The notes below the pieces were generated by a model that worked only from the letters and a program-made list of their open reading frames with translations, did no database searches and was not told where the DNA came from. Source: Chromobotia macracanthus (taxonomy: Eukaryota; Chordata; Actinopteri; Cypriniformes; Botiidae). From it: a DNA stretch of 64,000 bases. The translations under genes and the position numbers were made by a program. The stretch lies in NCBI GenBank assembly GCA_036877525.1, contig JAZGTH010000099.1:1-64000 (forward strand), in the 5' to 3' direction. Shown one piece after another: positions 36,880-49,489 of the stretch (its first letter is position 1; every line of letters starts with the position of its first letter).

Positions 36880-38037
36880 TCACATCCATTGCCATGCAAT
36901 AATCCATACAATCAAACCAAACCATTTTTGACAAATATAGGAAGTGTTCCGCAAATAGCAGCTGTTCTGGGGGTTGTTAGTAAAATACCAAAGGGGCTTT
37001 GGTGTATTAAAAGAAAAGAAGAAAGGGTTAGGAAACATACCAGAAACATTTTGTAGGAAGATTTGGAACACTTCCACTGCTGGAGGATGTTGTTTAAGTT
37101 GTTTGCAAGGGTATGAAATGGGTATTCTACACATTGATGAGAATAAATGTAAAAAAACAGAGAGTAGGATTAGAATTAATGGACAATCAACTAAATTGGA
37201 GAAAGGCTAATTTCACAGTCCAAGACCATTGTACAAAATATTGTACACCAAATAATTACAGTCACCCATCAATTCCAGACGGTAAGGGAACACGATTATC
37301 CTCAGACTGGTGGTGGCTGTGTGGGCATAAAATATATACAGTATTGACGGGGACAGGAAGGTGTGCTTTGGTAAAACCAGCACCTACAATAATAATAGTT
37401 GGAGGTCAGATGAAATTAAACAGAAAAAAAGGGAATTAACCGTTAACCTGCAATTTCTAGATCAAATCCAGCACCAAAGGAACATAGGCTTTGGACAAAA
37501 TGGGAAAGATTTTGGGAGTCAATAGTAGCAATTTCTAATTTACAAATTGAGGTTGAGGTAACTAGATATGAGCTAATCAAATGTATGAATACTAGTACAC
37601 AATTATATAATGGTATCAAAGCAGAGTTGAGAGGTTTAAGATTAATGACATTACAACACAGATTGGTATTAGACCAATTAACAGCCTCTCAAGGTGGTGT
37701 TTGCGCTATTGCTGGGGATGTTTGCTGTACTTATGTTCCAGATAATGATGCAGATGGACACCTGATTGATCAAGGAATTCAAAACATCACCAAAGCAGTT
37801 GCTGATCTGACAAGCAGAGAAAGGAATGAAAGTGATTTGGATTGGAGTATTGGTTTTTCCAGTCTGTTCAGTAAAATCGAACACTGGATGATAGTAATTG
37901 CTTTGGTTATTGCATGCATTTTGATTTTGCTTTGTTTATGGCCTTGTATTATGGCTATGATTCGCTGTGCATTAAAATCATCAATAAGTGTGTTTATGAA
38001 AGGTTATCATATTGCAAATGTAAGATCAGGGGACTAG
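36880..38037 (+). pseudogene. env remnant (right copy)
   Basis: Surface fragments in three frames, then the transmembrane subunit 37585-38037 with the CX6CC motif and one membrane helix. It differs from the left copy by a Val/Ile change (DWSIGFSS). Confidence 0.85.
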
Positions 38038-38224
38038 GTGACTGTGGGTCTGGATGGATTCTGGGGACAGAGGTAATTCATCTGTCTAGCCCGGCCGTAA
38101 TCCCTTGGTTGAAATTATTTCTTTGCATATTATTCTTTATTTTGAAATTTTACTGTTTATTATTAATGATAACATTAGTGCGTGAAACTAATTGGTAAGT
38201 CATAAATGACTTAAAGTGACCAAT

Positions 38225-38610
38225 TGTTAGATTATTGAGTTCCCTGCACTAATGAATATAGTCAAAACCCCTTAAGGGTTAATGGGTATTGATATCTCTT
38301 TTCTAATGACATATACTCTGTTGCATAAGGAAGTCTAGACGGCACCCTGAAGCTGTTGTTTCTAATCGTATATGGTAATAAAATATACTTCAGCTATTTG
38401 ATTGCTTGAGACAGTTTTAGGTGCATCTTGTTCTGTTCTATATAATCTGCTTCTGATGAGGAAATAAAGGAGCTTGATTCAGCCACACTCTAGTGTCTGT
38501 GTCTCTTGCTCCCAGAGCTCTGCTGAAGGTTCTTCCTCATGACATCCAGTTAATCTGGTATTGAAGAAAATAGATGATACAAACACAGCAAACTAAATTA
38601 TAGTCTTACA
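38225..38610 (+). repeat. 3' LTR of right provirus (386 bp)
   Basis: Starts TGTTAGATTATTGAG, TATA-like GGTAATAAAATA near 38373, AATAAA at 38463-38468, ends GTCTTACA. Same short form as the left 3' LTR. Confidence 0.92.
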
Positions 38611-38615
38611 CAGAC

Positions 38616-39520
38616 ACAGTAACTATTGGCATGACGCCTTTTCTTTCAAACTTGTTCCAACCGGAAATATATATCATTATATATAATATAATATATATCA
38701 TTTTTTAAGTTAAATTGTTGTGAGGTGATGTTGATGATTTTAAATGTTATTCTTAAGTAAATATAGTCCACATTTTATAAAATGTCTGTATTTTCTCCAT
38801 CCTGTTCAGCTTTGACAGACGTGGCCAGAAACTGATGCTATTTACAATGAGTCAATAGTAATTATATCAATAAAGTGTCAAAACAAATAATCTTGTGAAT
38901 TTTGAACAATAACATAATGCACAATTGCATGTCATATCGTGCAAATTTGTCAATTCATCATTTTAAACTTAAATCATTACTGATGATGACTAATTATGTT
39001 ATCACGTGAACATGCAGTGTGTTTGTGTTTATTTTTTAGGATTGACGTGTACTCATGACAGAAATTAAGAAATTACTGTCACATTATGGTTTTATCTTAA
39101 ATAGCTGCTTTTTATAAGTAAATGTCCGTGTTAAGAGTTAAACCTGCAAACTTTCAGTATGACTTGTAAATTTTTAAGTAACAATATATCAAAACATAAC
39201 AAAAGTTACACTTATTTTCATGGTTTACAATTTTATGCTTTTAATGTTTCTTTGTCTTCATGAATAGAGGAAATCTTGCTGTGTTCATGTGGCTTGATTG
39301 ATCACCCTCCTGCATTCACGTTTGTCAAACACCAAAAAAGAAATCGGTATGAAATCATTTTGAGCGCACTGAGCCTAAAGCTAAAATTGTGTCTATTGCA
39401 GTTCATTTTCCCTACTTGCTTTTTTTAATCGCTTTATAAAGGAGCGATTTTATTCATTATTACGCTTCCTGTTCACAACTGTGAAAACGAAGCAGGCAGA
39501 AACAATGGGATTTCATTTGG
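38616..39520. other. AT-rich spacer (right copy)
   Basis: Mirror of 601-1472 including the TATATA block near 38667-38700. No gene. Confidence 0.55.
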
Positions 39521-39647
39521 AGGGAAGTTGACTGATTGGTTTGAAAGTTTCACAGGCTCCAGCCAATGAACGTCTGTCATGCGAGTTCAAATACTGGAAA
39601 CGGCAGCAAAACGATTTATTTTCAGTTTGTGATCTAAAAGAAACAAA
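39521..39647 (+). promoter_or_regulatory. Promoter of right outer H2A
   Basis: Inverted CCAAT at about 39535-39539 and CCAAT at 39563-39567, the standard H2A pair; no strong TATA box. Confidence 0.65.
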
Positions 39648-40034
39648 ATGAGCGGTAGAGGTAAAACCGGCGGTAAGGCCCGAGCGAAGGCAAAGACTCG
39701 CTCGTCTAGAGCGGGGCTTCAGTTCCCTGTTGGCCGCGTTCACAGACTCCTCCGCAAGGGTAACTACGCTGAGCGCGTCGGCGCTGGTGCTCCCGTTTAT
39801 CTGGCCGCTGTGCTCGAGTATCTGACCGCTGAGATTCTGGAGCTCGCCGGAAACGCCGCTCGGGACAACAAGAAGACTCGCATCATTCCCCGTCATCTGC
39901 AGCTGGCGGTGCGTAACGACGAGGAGCTCAACAAACTCCTTGGCGGCGTGACTATCGCTCAGGGCGGCGTTCTGCCGAACATCCAGGCTGTGCTGCTGCC
40001 CAAGAAGACCGACAAGCCCGCCAAGACCAAATAA
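39648..40034 (+). CDS. Histone H2A (right outer copy)
   Basis: 128 residues, same H2A. It starts the outer unit H2A-H4-H2B. Its 5' region differs from that of the inner H2A beyond the CCAAT pair, whereas the coding region is nearly the same. Confidence 0.97.
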   Translation: MSGRGKTGGKARAKAKTRSSRAGLQFPVGRVHRLLRKGNYAERVGAGAPVYLAAVLEYLTAEILELAGNAARDNKKTRIIPRHLQLAVRNDEELNKLLGGVTIAQGGVLPNIQAVLLPKKTDKPAKTK

Positions 40035-40064
40035 ACTCACCGCAGTTTATTTGGAGACCACAAA

Positions 40065-40080
40065 GGCTCTTTTCAGAGCC
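40065..40080 (+). terminator. Histone 3' stem-loop of right outer H2A
   Basis: GGCTCTTTTCAGAGCC followed by ACCCACTTCATCAGTTAAAGAGCTG. Confidence 0.95.
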
Positions 40081-40085
40081 ACCCA

Positions 40086-41230
<1,145 letters not shown>

Positions 41231-41264
41231 ACGCGTCCGTCCTTAAAGTGAAGGAAAGCACAAA

Positions 41265-41280
41265 GGCTCTTTTAAGAGCC
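41265..41280 (+). terminator. Histone 3' stem-loop of outer H4
   Basis: GGCTCTTTTAAGAGCC then ACCCACCGTTTCACCAAAGAGATT. Confidence 0.95.
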
Positions 41281-41432
41281 ACCCACCGTTTCACCAAAGA
41301 GATTCATTCTTAAAATGGACTCAAAATATCTACACTGTTCACGTTAGTAAGTGGTGCTTTGTGTTAAATTGCCATCGGCTTTCACACTGAAAAATAAATC
41401 TTTGATTCTACGTTCACTAACGTGGAAATGCA

Positions 41433-41476
41433 GTTTTATGTCGTTTACACTAGTTATAGTGTAAACGACATAAAAC
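41433..41476. repeat. Perfect 20-bp-arm hairpin
   Basis: Arms 41433-41452 and 41457-41476 are exact reverse complements (GTTTTATGTCGTTTACACTA) around a 4-nt loop. A second one follows at 41519-41541. Confidence 0.85.
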
Positions 41477-41518
41477 TTTATTATACTTAACTTATACATA
41501 AACTATAGTTATAGTTAT

Positions 41519-41541
41519 ATCGTATAGTTATACTATACGAT
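41519..41541. repeat. Perfect 10-bp-arm hairpin
   Basis: ATCGTATAGT, loop TAT, ACTATACGAT, preceded by TATAGTTATAGT repeats. Confidence 0.8.
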
Positions 41542-41780
41542 GCTTTTAGTTCCAATAAAGTTCAAAACATCGAACTAATTATAATATCAAAACTGCGTCA
41601 AATATTACAGTACGATTCTCAGTTTTCTTCCCAGAGAAAAACATTAATACGACTGTTGTGGAGGATAATAATGGTTAATATATATATGGAGACACATCTT
41701 TTTGTGAGTTTAAAAATACATGAACTGTAGAAAGTGCGGGAAATGAAACAAAGGAAACGGAAGCAGGTGACGTTCCTGGT

Positions 41781-41957
41781 TAGACTGTCGCTTTGGCCGA
41801 CCAATAGAATAATTGTTAGGGTTTGGCCAATGACAACGCGCAATCAGAGAACAGGGAACGTCACTCCTTTTCCCAAATTACCATAGAAATGTGAATAAAT
41901 ACCGACACAGGATAACGTTTTGTTATTCAATAGTGAAGGTGTAATCTCATTATCAGC
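41781..41957 (+). promoter_or_regulatory. Promoter of outer H2B
   Basis: CCAAT motifs at about 41800 and 41825, and TATA-like ATAAATA near 41895, about 60 bp before the ATG. Confidence 0.65.
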
Positions 41958-42332
41958 ATGCCTGAACCAGCGAAGTCCGCGCCTAAGAAAGGCTCCAAGA
42001 AGGCCGTCACTAAAACCGCCGGTAAAGGCGGAAAGAAGCGCAAGAGATCCAGGAAGGAGAGTTACGCGATCTACGTGTACAAAGTGCTGAAGCAGGTCCA
42101 TCCCGACACCGGGATCTCCTCGAAGGCGATGGGCATCATGAACTCTTTCGTCAACGACATCTTTGAGCGCATCGCCGGTGAGGCGTCTCGTCTCGCTCAT
42201 TACAACAAGCGCTCCACCATCACCTCGAGAGAGATCCAGACCGCCGTGCGTCTGCTGCTGCCCGGTGAGCTCGCCAAGCACGCCGTGTCTGAGGGAACCA
42301 AAGCGGTCACCAAGTACACCAGCTCCAAATAA
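41958..42332 (+). CDS. Histone H2B (outer copy)
   Basis: 124 residues identical to the inner H2Bs. It is the last histone gene on the right; no further histone sequence is seen to 64000. Confidence 0.97.
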   Translation: MPEPAKSAPKKGSKKAVTKTAGKGGKKRKRSRKESYAIYVYKVLKQVHPDTGISSKAMGIMNSFVNDIFERIAGEASRLAHYNKRSTITSREIQTAVRLLLPGELAKHAVSEGTKAVTKYTSSK

Positions 42333-42355
42333 AGCGCCGCTTCATCTGACACAAA

Positions 42356-42371
42356 GGCTCTTTTAAGAGCC
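42356..42371 (+). terminator. Histone 3' stem-loop of outer H2B
   Basis: GGCTCTTTTAAGAGCC then ACCCACGTTTTCAAGAAGGAGCC; CAAGAAGGA is a close U7-type element. Confidence 0.95.
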
Positions 42372-42989
42372 ACCCACGTTTTCAAGAAGGAGCCTGTTGA
42401 TCAAACGTTTAAGTATTTGAAGTCGCGTTTTGTTTTATGGTGTTAAATGGTTGGTGTGTTTTACAAGGTACGTGTGTGCCTGTTACTTTAAAAAGCTGTA
42501 AATATGTTACTTCTGCTGTTACGGGCAACCATCTACTGACAAACATGTAGAACTGAAGCTTCTCAATCGGTTTAAGTTTTAACTGGTTATAAACGCAGTA
42601 CATGAACATACGAACTGTTGCAGCTTCAATGTAAGCGGGTGGTGGACTTGACTGGCAGGTTGATGGTTTTGGTTATAATTCTTGGGTAGGTGTTCGTATT
42701 CATGGTGTACTATTAAACATTTGGGATTGTAACCAGGTTTTAGGCATATCTTTGTAAATAAAGTCATGCAAAATGAAGATTAACGAAACGGAAGGACTTA
42801 ACCTACTTAATTTTCCTAACCTGCATTTTATGCTTCGGGATCTCGACACATCACTGAAATGCCAGTTTCACGTCATCCCTTGTTTTTTGTATGGTTAGGT
42901 ATTGAGGTATATTTTCTGTGAAACGGAATATTTCAACAATGTTAAGATGTTTTAACATTGCTAGTATGGTTTAGCATGCTGTTAGCATA
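42372..42989. other. Gene-free spacer
   Basis: Nothing recognised beyond moderate AT richness; marks the end of the histone cluster. Confidence 0.45.
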
Positions 42990-43530
42990 TAATTAAATAA
43001 ATGCTGTTACACAGTTGCTAGGGTGTTCTAAATGGTTGTTAGGGTGTGGCTAGAAAGTTCCCTGGACAATACCTAAAGCCCACTGACAGTCCGATTCAAA
43101 TAAGCCCACCCACGTCTCTACAATGTTGTAATGCTGAGATATGGCTTTCATTATATGGTTGCTAGGATGTAGCTAAACAGTTAACAAGGTAAAACTAAAA
43201 GACAATGTAGGCCTGAATCAAAATGTATCTGTGATATTATGGTGCTGAGATATGGCTAATTCATGTTGGTTGCTAGGGTGCTGGACAGTTCCGATGGTGA
43301 TAATTTAAGATCATCTGCCGGTTTGAATCAATAGAGGCCACCCACTTATCTCTGCAATCTTCTGATCTTCCACCTTTTACAATGGCAGAAAATGGGGTTG
43401 TTGCTAGGGTGCTGTAATTGATTGCTAGGGCATGGCTATGAAGTTGTAATGTCACTATTTGTGTCTGCTTGCTAAGTCAAGCGATATGAGCCCACCCCCA
43501 AGTTTCTACGAAATTCTGTGGCAGAGTTGT
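42990..43530. repeat. Degenerate tandem repeat (GGTTGCTAGGGTG units)
   Basis: The core GGTTGCTAGGGTG recurs at about 43014, 43034, 43158, 43268, 43399 and 43419, with TGCTGAGATATGGCT and GCCCACCCAC also repeated. The main unit is roughly 110-130 bp and quite diverged. Confidence 0.65.
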
Positions 43531-43556
43531 CATCACAAAATTTAACCCAGTGTTAA

Positions 43557-43685
43557 AGCGATAGTTCACCTTAAAATGAAAATTCTGTCATTAATTACTC
43601 ACCCTAATGTGCTCCACACCCGTAAGACCTTCATTTATCTTGAGAACACAAATTAAGGTCCAGTGTTGTATCGTATACTTAATAA
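43557..43685 (+). repeat. MITE fragment (TAGTTCACC family)
   Basis: Starts GATAGTTCACC then AAAATGAAAATTCTGTCATT and ACTCACCC, the 5' half of a very common cyprinid element also found at 48978 and 50722. The far terminus is missing. Confidence 0.7.
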
Positions 43686-44109
43686 AGGCTAACTTGCTGT
43701 TGTCTTTTTTGCAGTGATGTGAAATGATTTCATGGTGGCCTGCTAGTATCTTCAAAGTGAGACTCTACAGGTGTGGCTCCCCCAGCTGGCTGAAAGCAGT
43801 ACCTCATCTCTGCTTACAGGAACAGCTGCATATGTGGAAAACAGCACTTTCACTATGAAATGTTGCCCAGTGTAGCCTAATTTACAAGCCCCACAAAAGC
43901 AATTACATCATGTTAAACCTAATCATTAACACCACACACTAATTGGTCTCTCAGCATGATTGTATGTCACCAAAATTATAGTCTTGTGGTAGCCTCCTAA
44001 ACTCAGCCATGTATTCCACTATACTTTTATCCATTGGTCTTTCCCATGAATTAATAATAATCCCGGCCAACCCATCATTAGAATACACAGTTCACAGTTC
44101 AACCTGGAT
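43686..44109. other. Gene-free interval
   Basis: No coding or repeat family recognised. Confidence 0.4.
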
Positions 44110-44560
44110 CATTCATTCTTACACCTACTCGGTCCATTAGAAACCTCAGGGTGGTGTTTGATGAACATCTGAAATTCACTTCCTACATTGCAACAATCTC
44201 TCGGTCATGCAGGTATGTGCTGTACAACATCAGGATAATCAGACCATTCCTGTCCGAGCATGCAATGCAGCTCCTAATGCAAGCACTTGTAATATCAAGG
44301 CTGGATGCCTTTCTGGCTGCATGTATGTATGGCTGAATATATTTCACTGCATGTTGTACTGTGTATGATTATGTATGTTACAAATAAAATTTGAATTTGA
44401 TTTGGCTGGCCTTCCAGCCAATGCCACCAAACCCCTGCAAATGATCGAGTAAGCTGCGAAACGTCTGGTCTTCAATCATCCAAAAGAGCCCACATAACAC
44501 CCCTCCTGACCTCGCTCCACTGGTTACCTGTAGCCACCAGTGTAAAATTTAAATCTGTTG
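44110..44560 (+). mobile_element. LINE ORF2 relic (+)
   Basis: Translation gives LRVVFDEHLKFTSYIA, then SCRYVLYNIRIIRPFLSEHA and QALVISRLDAF, the thumb and post-RT region of CR1/L2-type LINE ORF2. After an ~80 bp insertion ending in an AATAAA-like tail (44325-44405) it resumes with a segment around KRAHITPLLTSLHWLPVA. No intact frame. Confidence 0.65.
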
Positions 44561-45392
44561 GACTGTGTAGGCTAGATTAAAGACATGGATCTGTAATCTA
44601 GATTTAAACTGACAGAGTGTAGCTGCCTCCCGGACAACACTGGGAAGACTGCTCCAGAGTCTGAGCGGCAAGTATGAAAAGGATAGAGCATTCACGCTTG
44701 ATTTTGAAGTTGTAGGAATTATCAACTGGCTGGAATTTTGAGATCGTAGTGAATGTGAAGGACTGTAGTGAGAAAGGAACTTGCTCAGGTATTCAGGAGC
44801 TACACCATTCATAGGTAATCAGTAGAAATTTCAAGTTTATATGTTCCTGTGAGTTTTGATATATGACTTTTTGTACTAAATTTGCCGGGCAACTACCATC
44901 AAGTCTTGATGTTATGAATGCACGAATTACCTTTGTGGTGTTTGACATAGAGAGCATGTGTTGTAGTGTTTCAAGATGAAAAAATGTAGTTTTGCAAATA
45001 TTAAAAAAGGACAAATTGCAAACAGGACACCCAGATTCTTATCTGATGAAGCAGAATTTATAGAGCATCCATCAGGAGTAAGACAATATTCTAGGTTGTT
45101 ACATGTGGAAGATTTCAGTTCAATAATTAAAACTTCTGTTTTGTCCAAATTTAGTAGTAAAAAGTTACTAATCATCCAGGTTTTAATATCAACTATGCAT
45201 TCTGTCAGTTTGGTGAATTTTTTGTCTCTCGGATTTCATTTCACCGTAGTAATACTGTGTACTGTTATATCGGTTTTCTTCAATGGATCAACTAGTTTGT
45301 CTAAATCTAGTTTGACTTTGTATCGCTGCTTTGCAACAATTGTGAAAAGCCCTACAGAAATAAATCGTTTCTTAAAAGGTTGGAGAGGCTAG
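44549..45392 (-). mobile_element. LINE ORF2 relic (-)
   Basis: On the - strand, pieces in three frames read LLLNLDKTEVLIIE, LGVLF, HAFITSRLD-like AFITSRLDGS and finally EYLSKFLSHYSPSHSLRSQN to FKSRLQIHVFNLAY. This order is the C-terminal half of a fish L2/Rex-like ORF2. It lies end to end with the + strand relic. Confidence 0.65.
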
Positions 45393-45729
45393 CAATAGTA
45401 ACCTAGTTTTGAATATATAAGATGCCTCTAACACATGATAGCATACATAGTTTGACAGGCAAGTAGGACATCTTATCGTTGCATTTGGACTAAATGCAAT
45501 GATTGAACATTTTATGGTCCACAAAAGATATATTTATATAAATATATTTAGACCATATTTAGTGATTGCTATCAGAATGTGAGGAGACTTTCAACCAGCG
45601 TAACAAAAAACATTTCTGGCAAAAAAAGCGCCTACCCAGCCTTTAATAATGACAATTTCACTAATTTAACTAGCAAACTTCTTCTGAAAGGTTACAGTAT
45701 CGATTTATTGTATATTGTAATGTGTGGTT
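45393..45729. other. AT-rich upstream flank of llph
   Basis: Nothing recognised. Confidence 0.4.
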
Positions 45730-45870
45730 TCATCTTCCGGTGGAACTGATTTACTGCAGCGCGACAACCGGAGCCGTCAACGCATGTCGCAAAACAGGAA
45801 CTGTCGCAAAAGTAAATCTGCCTAACGGCAGCTGTACACCGATACTGCACGTGTAACCAGAAGTGTGGTG
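45730..45870 (+). promoter_or_regulatory. Probable llph promoter and non-coding first exon
   Basis: An ETS-type CTTCCGG lies at 45734-45740 in the only GC-richer stretch upstream of llph. AGTGTG/GTGAGC at about 45867 is a good splice donor that could join to the acceptor at 46656-46657. The start site is inferred. Confidence 0.45.
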
Positions 45871-46309
45871 AGCGTTTGTGTAAGTTAATTTGTACTTGTG
45901 AATATAAATAGCTTTTCGTATGGAATAACATAATCCTTAAACTGAAATTCGTTTAGTCAATAATTACATTTAATTGCCGTTTTACGATAATGTCTATGAA
46001 AGAAGTTTGCATATATTGAGGTGGATGACTAGCTAACAGAATATCTGCATTTGCAGGATCAAAAGTTCATGTTCGGAACAGCATCACATCACACACACAC
46101 CTCATACTCATATTTAAGATCAGATACGCTGCAAATATTGTTAGTGTTTATTATGTACCATCTGTGTTTCTTCTGGGGCTTAATATGAGCAAATGAGGTG
46201 TTTATAAACCTGAAACGTGAATAAAAGAAATGTATAGATCCTGTGAGTATTGTGGACTGTTATGTTGATAGTAATATTTAAAAAATATCTCTTAATACGT
46301 ATATGTAAG

Positions 46310-46480
46310 CAAGCCAAAGGTGACAGTGGCAAGGAATCAAAACTCCAGTGAGGTGAAGAAGAAAATACTTTGGATCAACAGAGAGGGCCAGTTCTCCTCT
46401 GGCACTTTACATTTATCCATTTGGCAGACGCTTTTATCCAAAGCAACTTACAGTACATTCAGGTTATTCATTTTGTCAGT
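46310..46480 (+). repeat. Teleost interspersed repeat in llph 5' intron
   Basis: Starts with GGCAAGGAATCAAAACTCC and GGGCCAGTTCTCCTCTGGC, then TTACATTTATCCATTTGGCA and GACGCTTTTATCCAAAGC, both motifs very common in teleost genomes. Confidence 0.6.
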
Positions 46481-46658
46481 ACAAAAAACCTCAGATGTCT
46501 TCTTTGGGTGGCACAGACAGTATCAGTATCAGGCCGAACTGGAGCTGGCTCTGTCAGTCTCGGATGTCCTCAATTTCTTTACTTGTAAATAACCGCATGT
46601 GAAACTTGATGGTTTTCTAAGCAACTCACTTTTGTTCTCCCCTCATTTTCTCATCAGG

Positions 46659-47176
46659 ATGGCGAAGAGTTTACGTAGCAAGTGGAAGAGGAAGATGAGG
46701 GCGGAGAAAAGAAAGAAAAATGCCCCCAAAGAACTGGCACGACTCAAAGCAGTTCTGGGCCAGGGAGAGAAAGGGGAGATCGTCATGAAAGATGTTGCTG
46801 AAGTTGCCACTGTGGTGCCAGCCGAGAAGGTGAAGGAGAAGCCAGAAGATGTGGAGATGCCGGAAGATGATGGTGAGATCTTGTAGATATCATCATGTCA
46901 TGTCTTGATTTGTATCAACTTAAGCAGGTCTGCTTACAATATGCAGTTATTTTTTAACACAAACATTAGGACTAAATGGGATCAATAGGTCTTTATTGAT
47001 GTTTTGCAGTGGATGGTGGTAAAATGGATTTAGACAGGAAACGTAATAAAAAGACAATGCTGGATGATCAAGGACGGTATCCAGTCTGGATGAGCCAGAG
47101 GCAGATGAAGAAAGTGAAAGCTAAACGTTTGGGCAAGAAAGGAAAACCTAACCAGAAAAAAGGCATCGCCTGGTAG
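46659..47176 (+). CDS. llph: LLP homolog (long-term synaptic facilitation factor homolog)
   Basis: Two coding exons, 46659-46872 and 47010-47176, joined at GATG/GTGAGA ... TTTTGCAG/TGG, giving 126 residues. The N terminus AKSLRSKWKRKMRAEKRKKN is nearly that of human LLPH. The middle is acidic (EDVEMPEDDV), and the end carries LDDQGRYPVWMSQRQ, a very basic KKVKAKRLGKKGKP and the terminal GIAW. Known family role: small basic nucleolar protein that associates with the pre-60S ribosome and chromatin. The ATG sits one base after a splice acceptor, so the 5' UTR is mostly in an upstream exon. Length is close to the human 129. Convergent with golgb1. Confidence 0.95.
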
Positions 47177-47474
47177 ATGAACTGATCTGTTTGCATATGG
47201 ACAACATTCCTGTAATCTGTATACAGGAGCCTTGATGTGCATCCCTTGTGATGTGCAATTTGTATATTTAAGTTGACTGTTTATGCAGCCTTGTGCAGAC
47301 AAATGCTTGTTTAATGTAATAATGATCTATTGCTGGCAAGCACTGTGTCTGGATTGTGAATGCAAGGTGTGATTGGACCAGATTTTTTCTGTTTTCTTGT
47401 GTCTTCATTTTGATCTGGTTGATTTGGAGGTTGTATTAAGTGTATTTGCAGACAGAATAATGTGCATTTATCTT

Positions 47475-47480
47475 AATAAA
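47475..47480 (+). terminator. llph polyadenylation signal
   Basis: AATAAA about 300 nt after the stop, followed by GT-rich TGTCCTTTGTTTTGTG. Confidence 0.75.
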
Positions 47481-48204
47481 TACAACACACTCACGATTGT
47501 CCTTTGTTTTGTGATTATCTACGGGAAAGCATGAGATTGAATCGGTCATCAAAGAAATACTGTCTGAAATCTTTAAGGTGAAAGCATAAGGCAATGGGGC
47601 TCAGTATAAAGTTCTTAAAAATAAGTAATTTTAAACAATTTATATAAATTGTCATTCTATACGTTTATTGCACTTCTCATTAAAAAATGTTTTTTTTTTG
47701 GCTACGTTTAGCATAGACTAAAAGATCACTATTTACTATGCAGTGTACCCTTTATGCTACCTACGATTTGTTGTTTTTTTATAGAAATAGTTCCACAACA
47801 AATTTAAACACTGATCGTCATTACGAGTGTTTTTTCTGTTATACCTGGAAAAGAAAAACTACAATTGTCATGAGACAAGAATATCAATGATATAAGGTCA
47901 AGTCAGGGATGTTGTATTGTATAGTGTATTCTGCTTGTTATATACTCCACGTTTTGGCTGCAGGAACAGTAGTACTGTATTAATATTATTTTGAACATTC
48001 CTCAATGGTAACAACATGAGCTGCACAAAGGTGGTGGGAAACAGGTCTGTGCGTCCATGACAAGTTCCTTTCACCAACCCTCATCCAACATCTCAATGTC
48101 AGGGGTCATCTGGCATTAGGTTTGTATAATACATAAAATCTTTGCATTCACAACATTTTCAAATTTTGCAAAACCACACCATGAATGTCTTCCCATAAAT
48201 AAAC
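47481..48204. other. Intergenic region between llph and golgb1 3' ends
   Basis: No gene; about 0.7 kb separates the two convergent poly(A) signals. Confidence 0.5.
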
Positions 48205-48210
48205 TTTATT
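48205..48210 (-). terminator. Probable golgb1 polyadenylation signal
   Basis: AATAAA on the - strand, giving a 3' UTR of about 1.3 kb after the stop at 49490. Other AT-rich candidates exist. Confidence 0.45.
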
Positions 48211-48977
48211 TCCAAAAAATAGCCCCTACAACAGGGTAACAGGAGGGAAAGGTTCATTTACAGATTTTATAGATAAAACACTCATTTGGCTGTCCTTAAA
48301 ATCTCACTGAACAGAGACGACATCACCATTTAACCTGCAATCTAGTCCAGCCTTACACAGCCCTAACAGATCAAAACTGACAGCAAGTCTGTTCTGCTTC
48401 AGAAAACCTGACAAATCTGAGCATTAATGACTTGATGCTTATATCCTGGAACAGAATCAAAATATGTAAATAAATAAAATCATATGAACCAAGTTCAAAG
48501 TCTTTCATTTAAGCAATTGAGAATAAACAGAATAGTAGTCCAGATCAAACAATCAAGATGTGTAGTGTTAAAACAAAAGGCAAACAAAACAAAAAATACT
48601 GATTAAAATAAATATACATGACAGTATTGCACCAAGGTGGCAAACTATTCTGCCGTGAAAGCGATAAACCGTTAGAGACTGTTGAGTTAAAGACGCACAG
48701 AGATTGTTGCAAAGACATTTGATGTGTCTTGCCTAGCAGAGATGTAGTGTTTGTATCAGCTATTCTATTACATTTCATCTGAATGCCTCCATTTTATGAA
48801 TGCAAACGAATGATACAACAATTACGTGACAGGAAGTTGGAATGTGGCCCAAACAATGTCAAAGACCTCATCAGAAAAATGGGGGTTATAGCATAATACC
48901 TGATCCTAATGTTTCAAGAAAAAATATTGACCCTGTACAGTGTCAGCTTTATTTCCACTTTCCAAATTATATTTAAA

Positions 48978-49233
48978 AAGGGCTAGTTCACCCAAAAATG
49001 AAAATTCTGTCATTTATTCACCCTCATGTTATTCCAAACTTGTATGACATTTTTCTGCTGAGGTACACAAAAGATGATATTCTAAAGTGCATTGGTAAAC
49101 AAATAACAGCGGCACCCATTGACATCCATTGTACAGACACGAAACCACAGAGACATTTTTCAAAATACCTTTCGTGTTCCACAGTAGAAAAACATCATAC
49201 AGGTGTGAAATGACATGACTGGTGAACTATCCC
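48978..49233. repeat. MITE with TAGTTCACC termini in golgb1 3' UTR
   Basis: Starts GGCTAGTTCACCC and ends GGTGAACTATCC, near-perfect terminal inverted repeats, with the internal AAAATGAAAATTCTGTCATT of the cyprinid family. It lies inside the predicted 3' UTR of golgb1. Confidence 0.75.
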
Positions 49234-49489
49234 TATATATAAATATATGCAAAAAAAGCCCTTCATTAATGAGAACCTACTTACTGGTAATATAATGTTC
49301 TTGAGGAAGGTTGCAGTGCAGGTAGTGCTCTGATGTTACTGGTCTGATTAGCTGTAACTTTGGCAAATAAGCAAGGAAACCTGTTTTTCTATAAAATGGA
49401 AATGGGTTAACCCTGTTTCCTAATGTTTCAAATTGTTCTGAATACTCAGTGAATGAGTAACTGCCCCTCTCAGTATAGCTGGGTCTCTC

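Larger units (their letters stand above)
30696..38610 (+). mobile_element. Defective endogenous retrovirus (right copy)
   Basis: Mirror of the left provirus, 7.9 kb, flanked by CAGAC at 30691-30695 and 38611-38615, the reverse complement of the left GTCTG. The same flank, duplication and lesions show it is the same integration event, copied with the arm. Confidence 0.93.

Noticed and set aside
43273..43455. Small ORFs in 42372-45392 as genes
   Set aside because: They fall in tandem repeats, LINE relics or AT-rich DNA and show no splice or homology support outside the LINE segments.
42990..43530. CRISPR-like or regulatory array
   Set aside because: Vertebrate context; units are degenerate and of unequal length, as expected for a decayed satellite.
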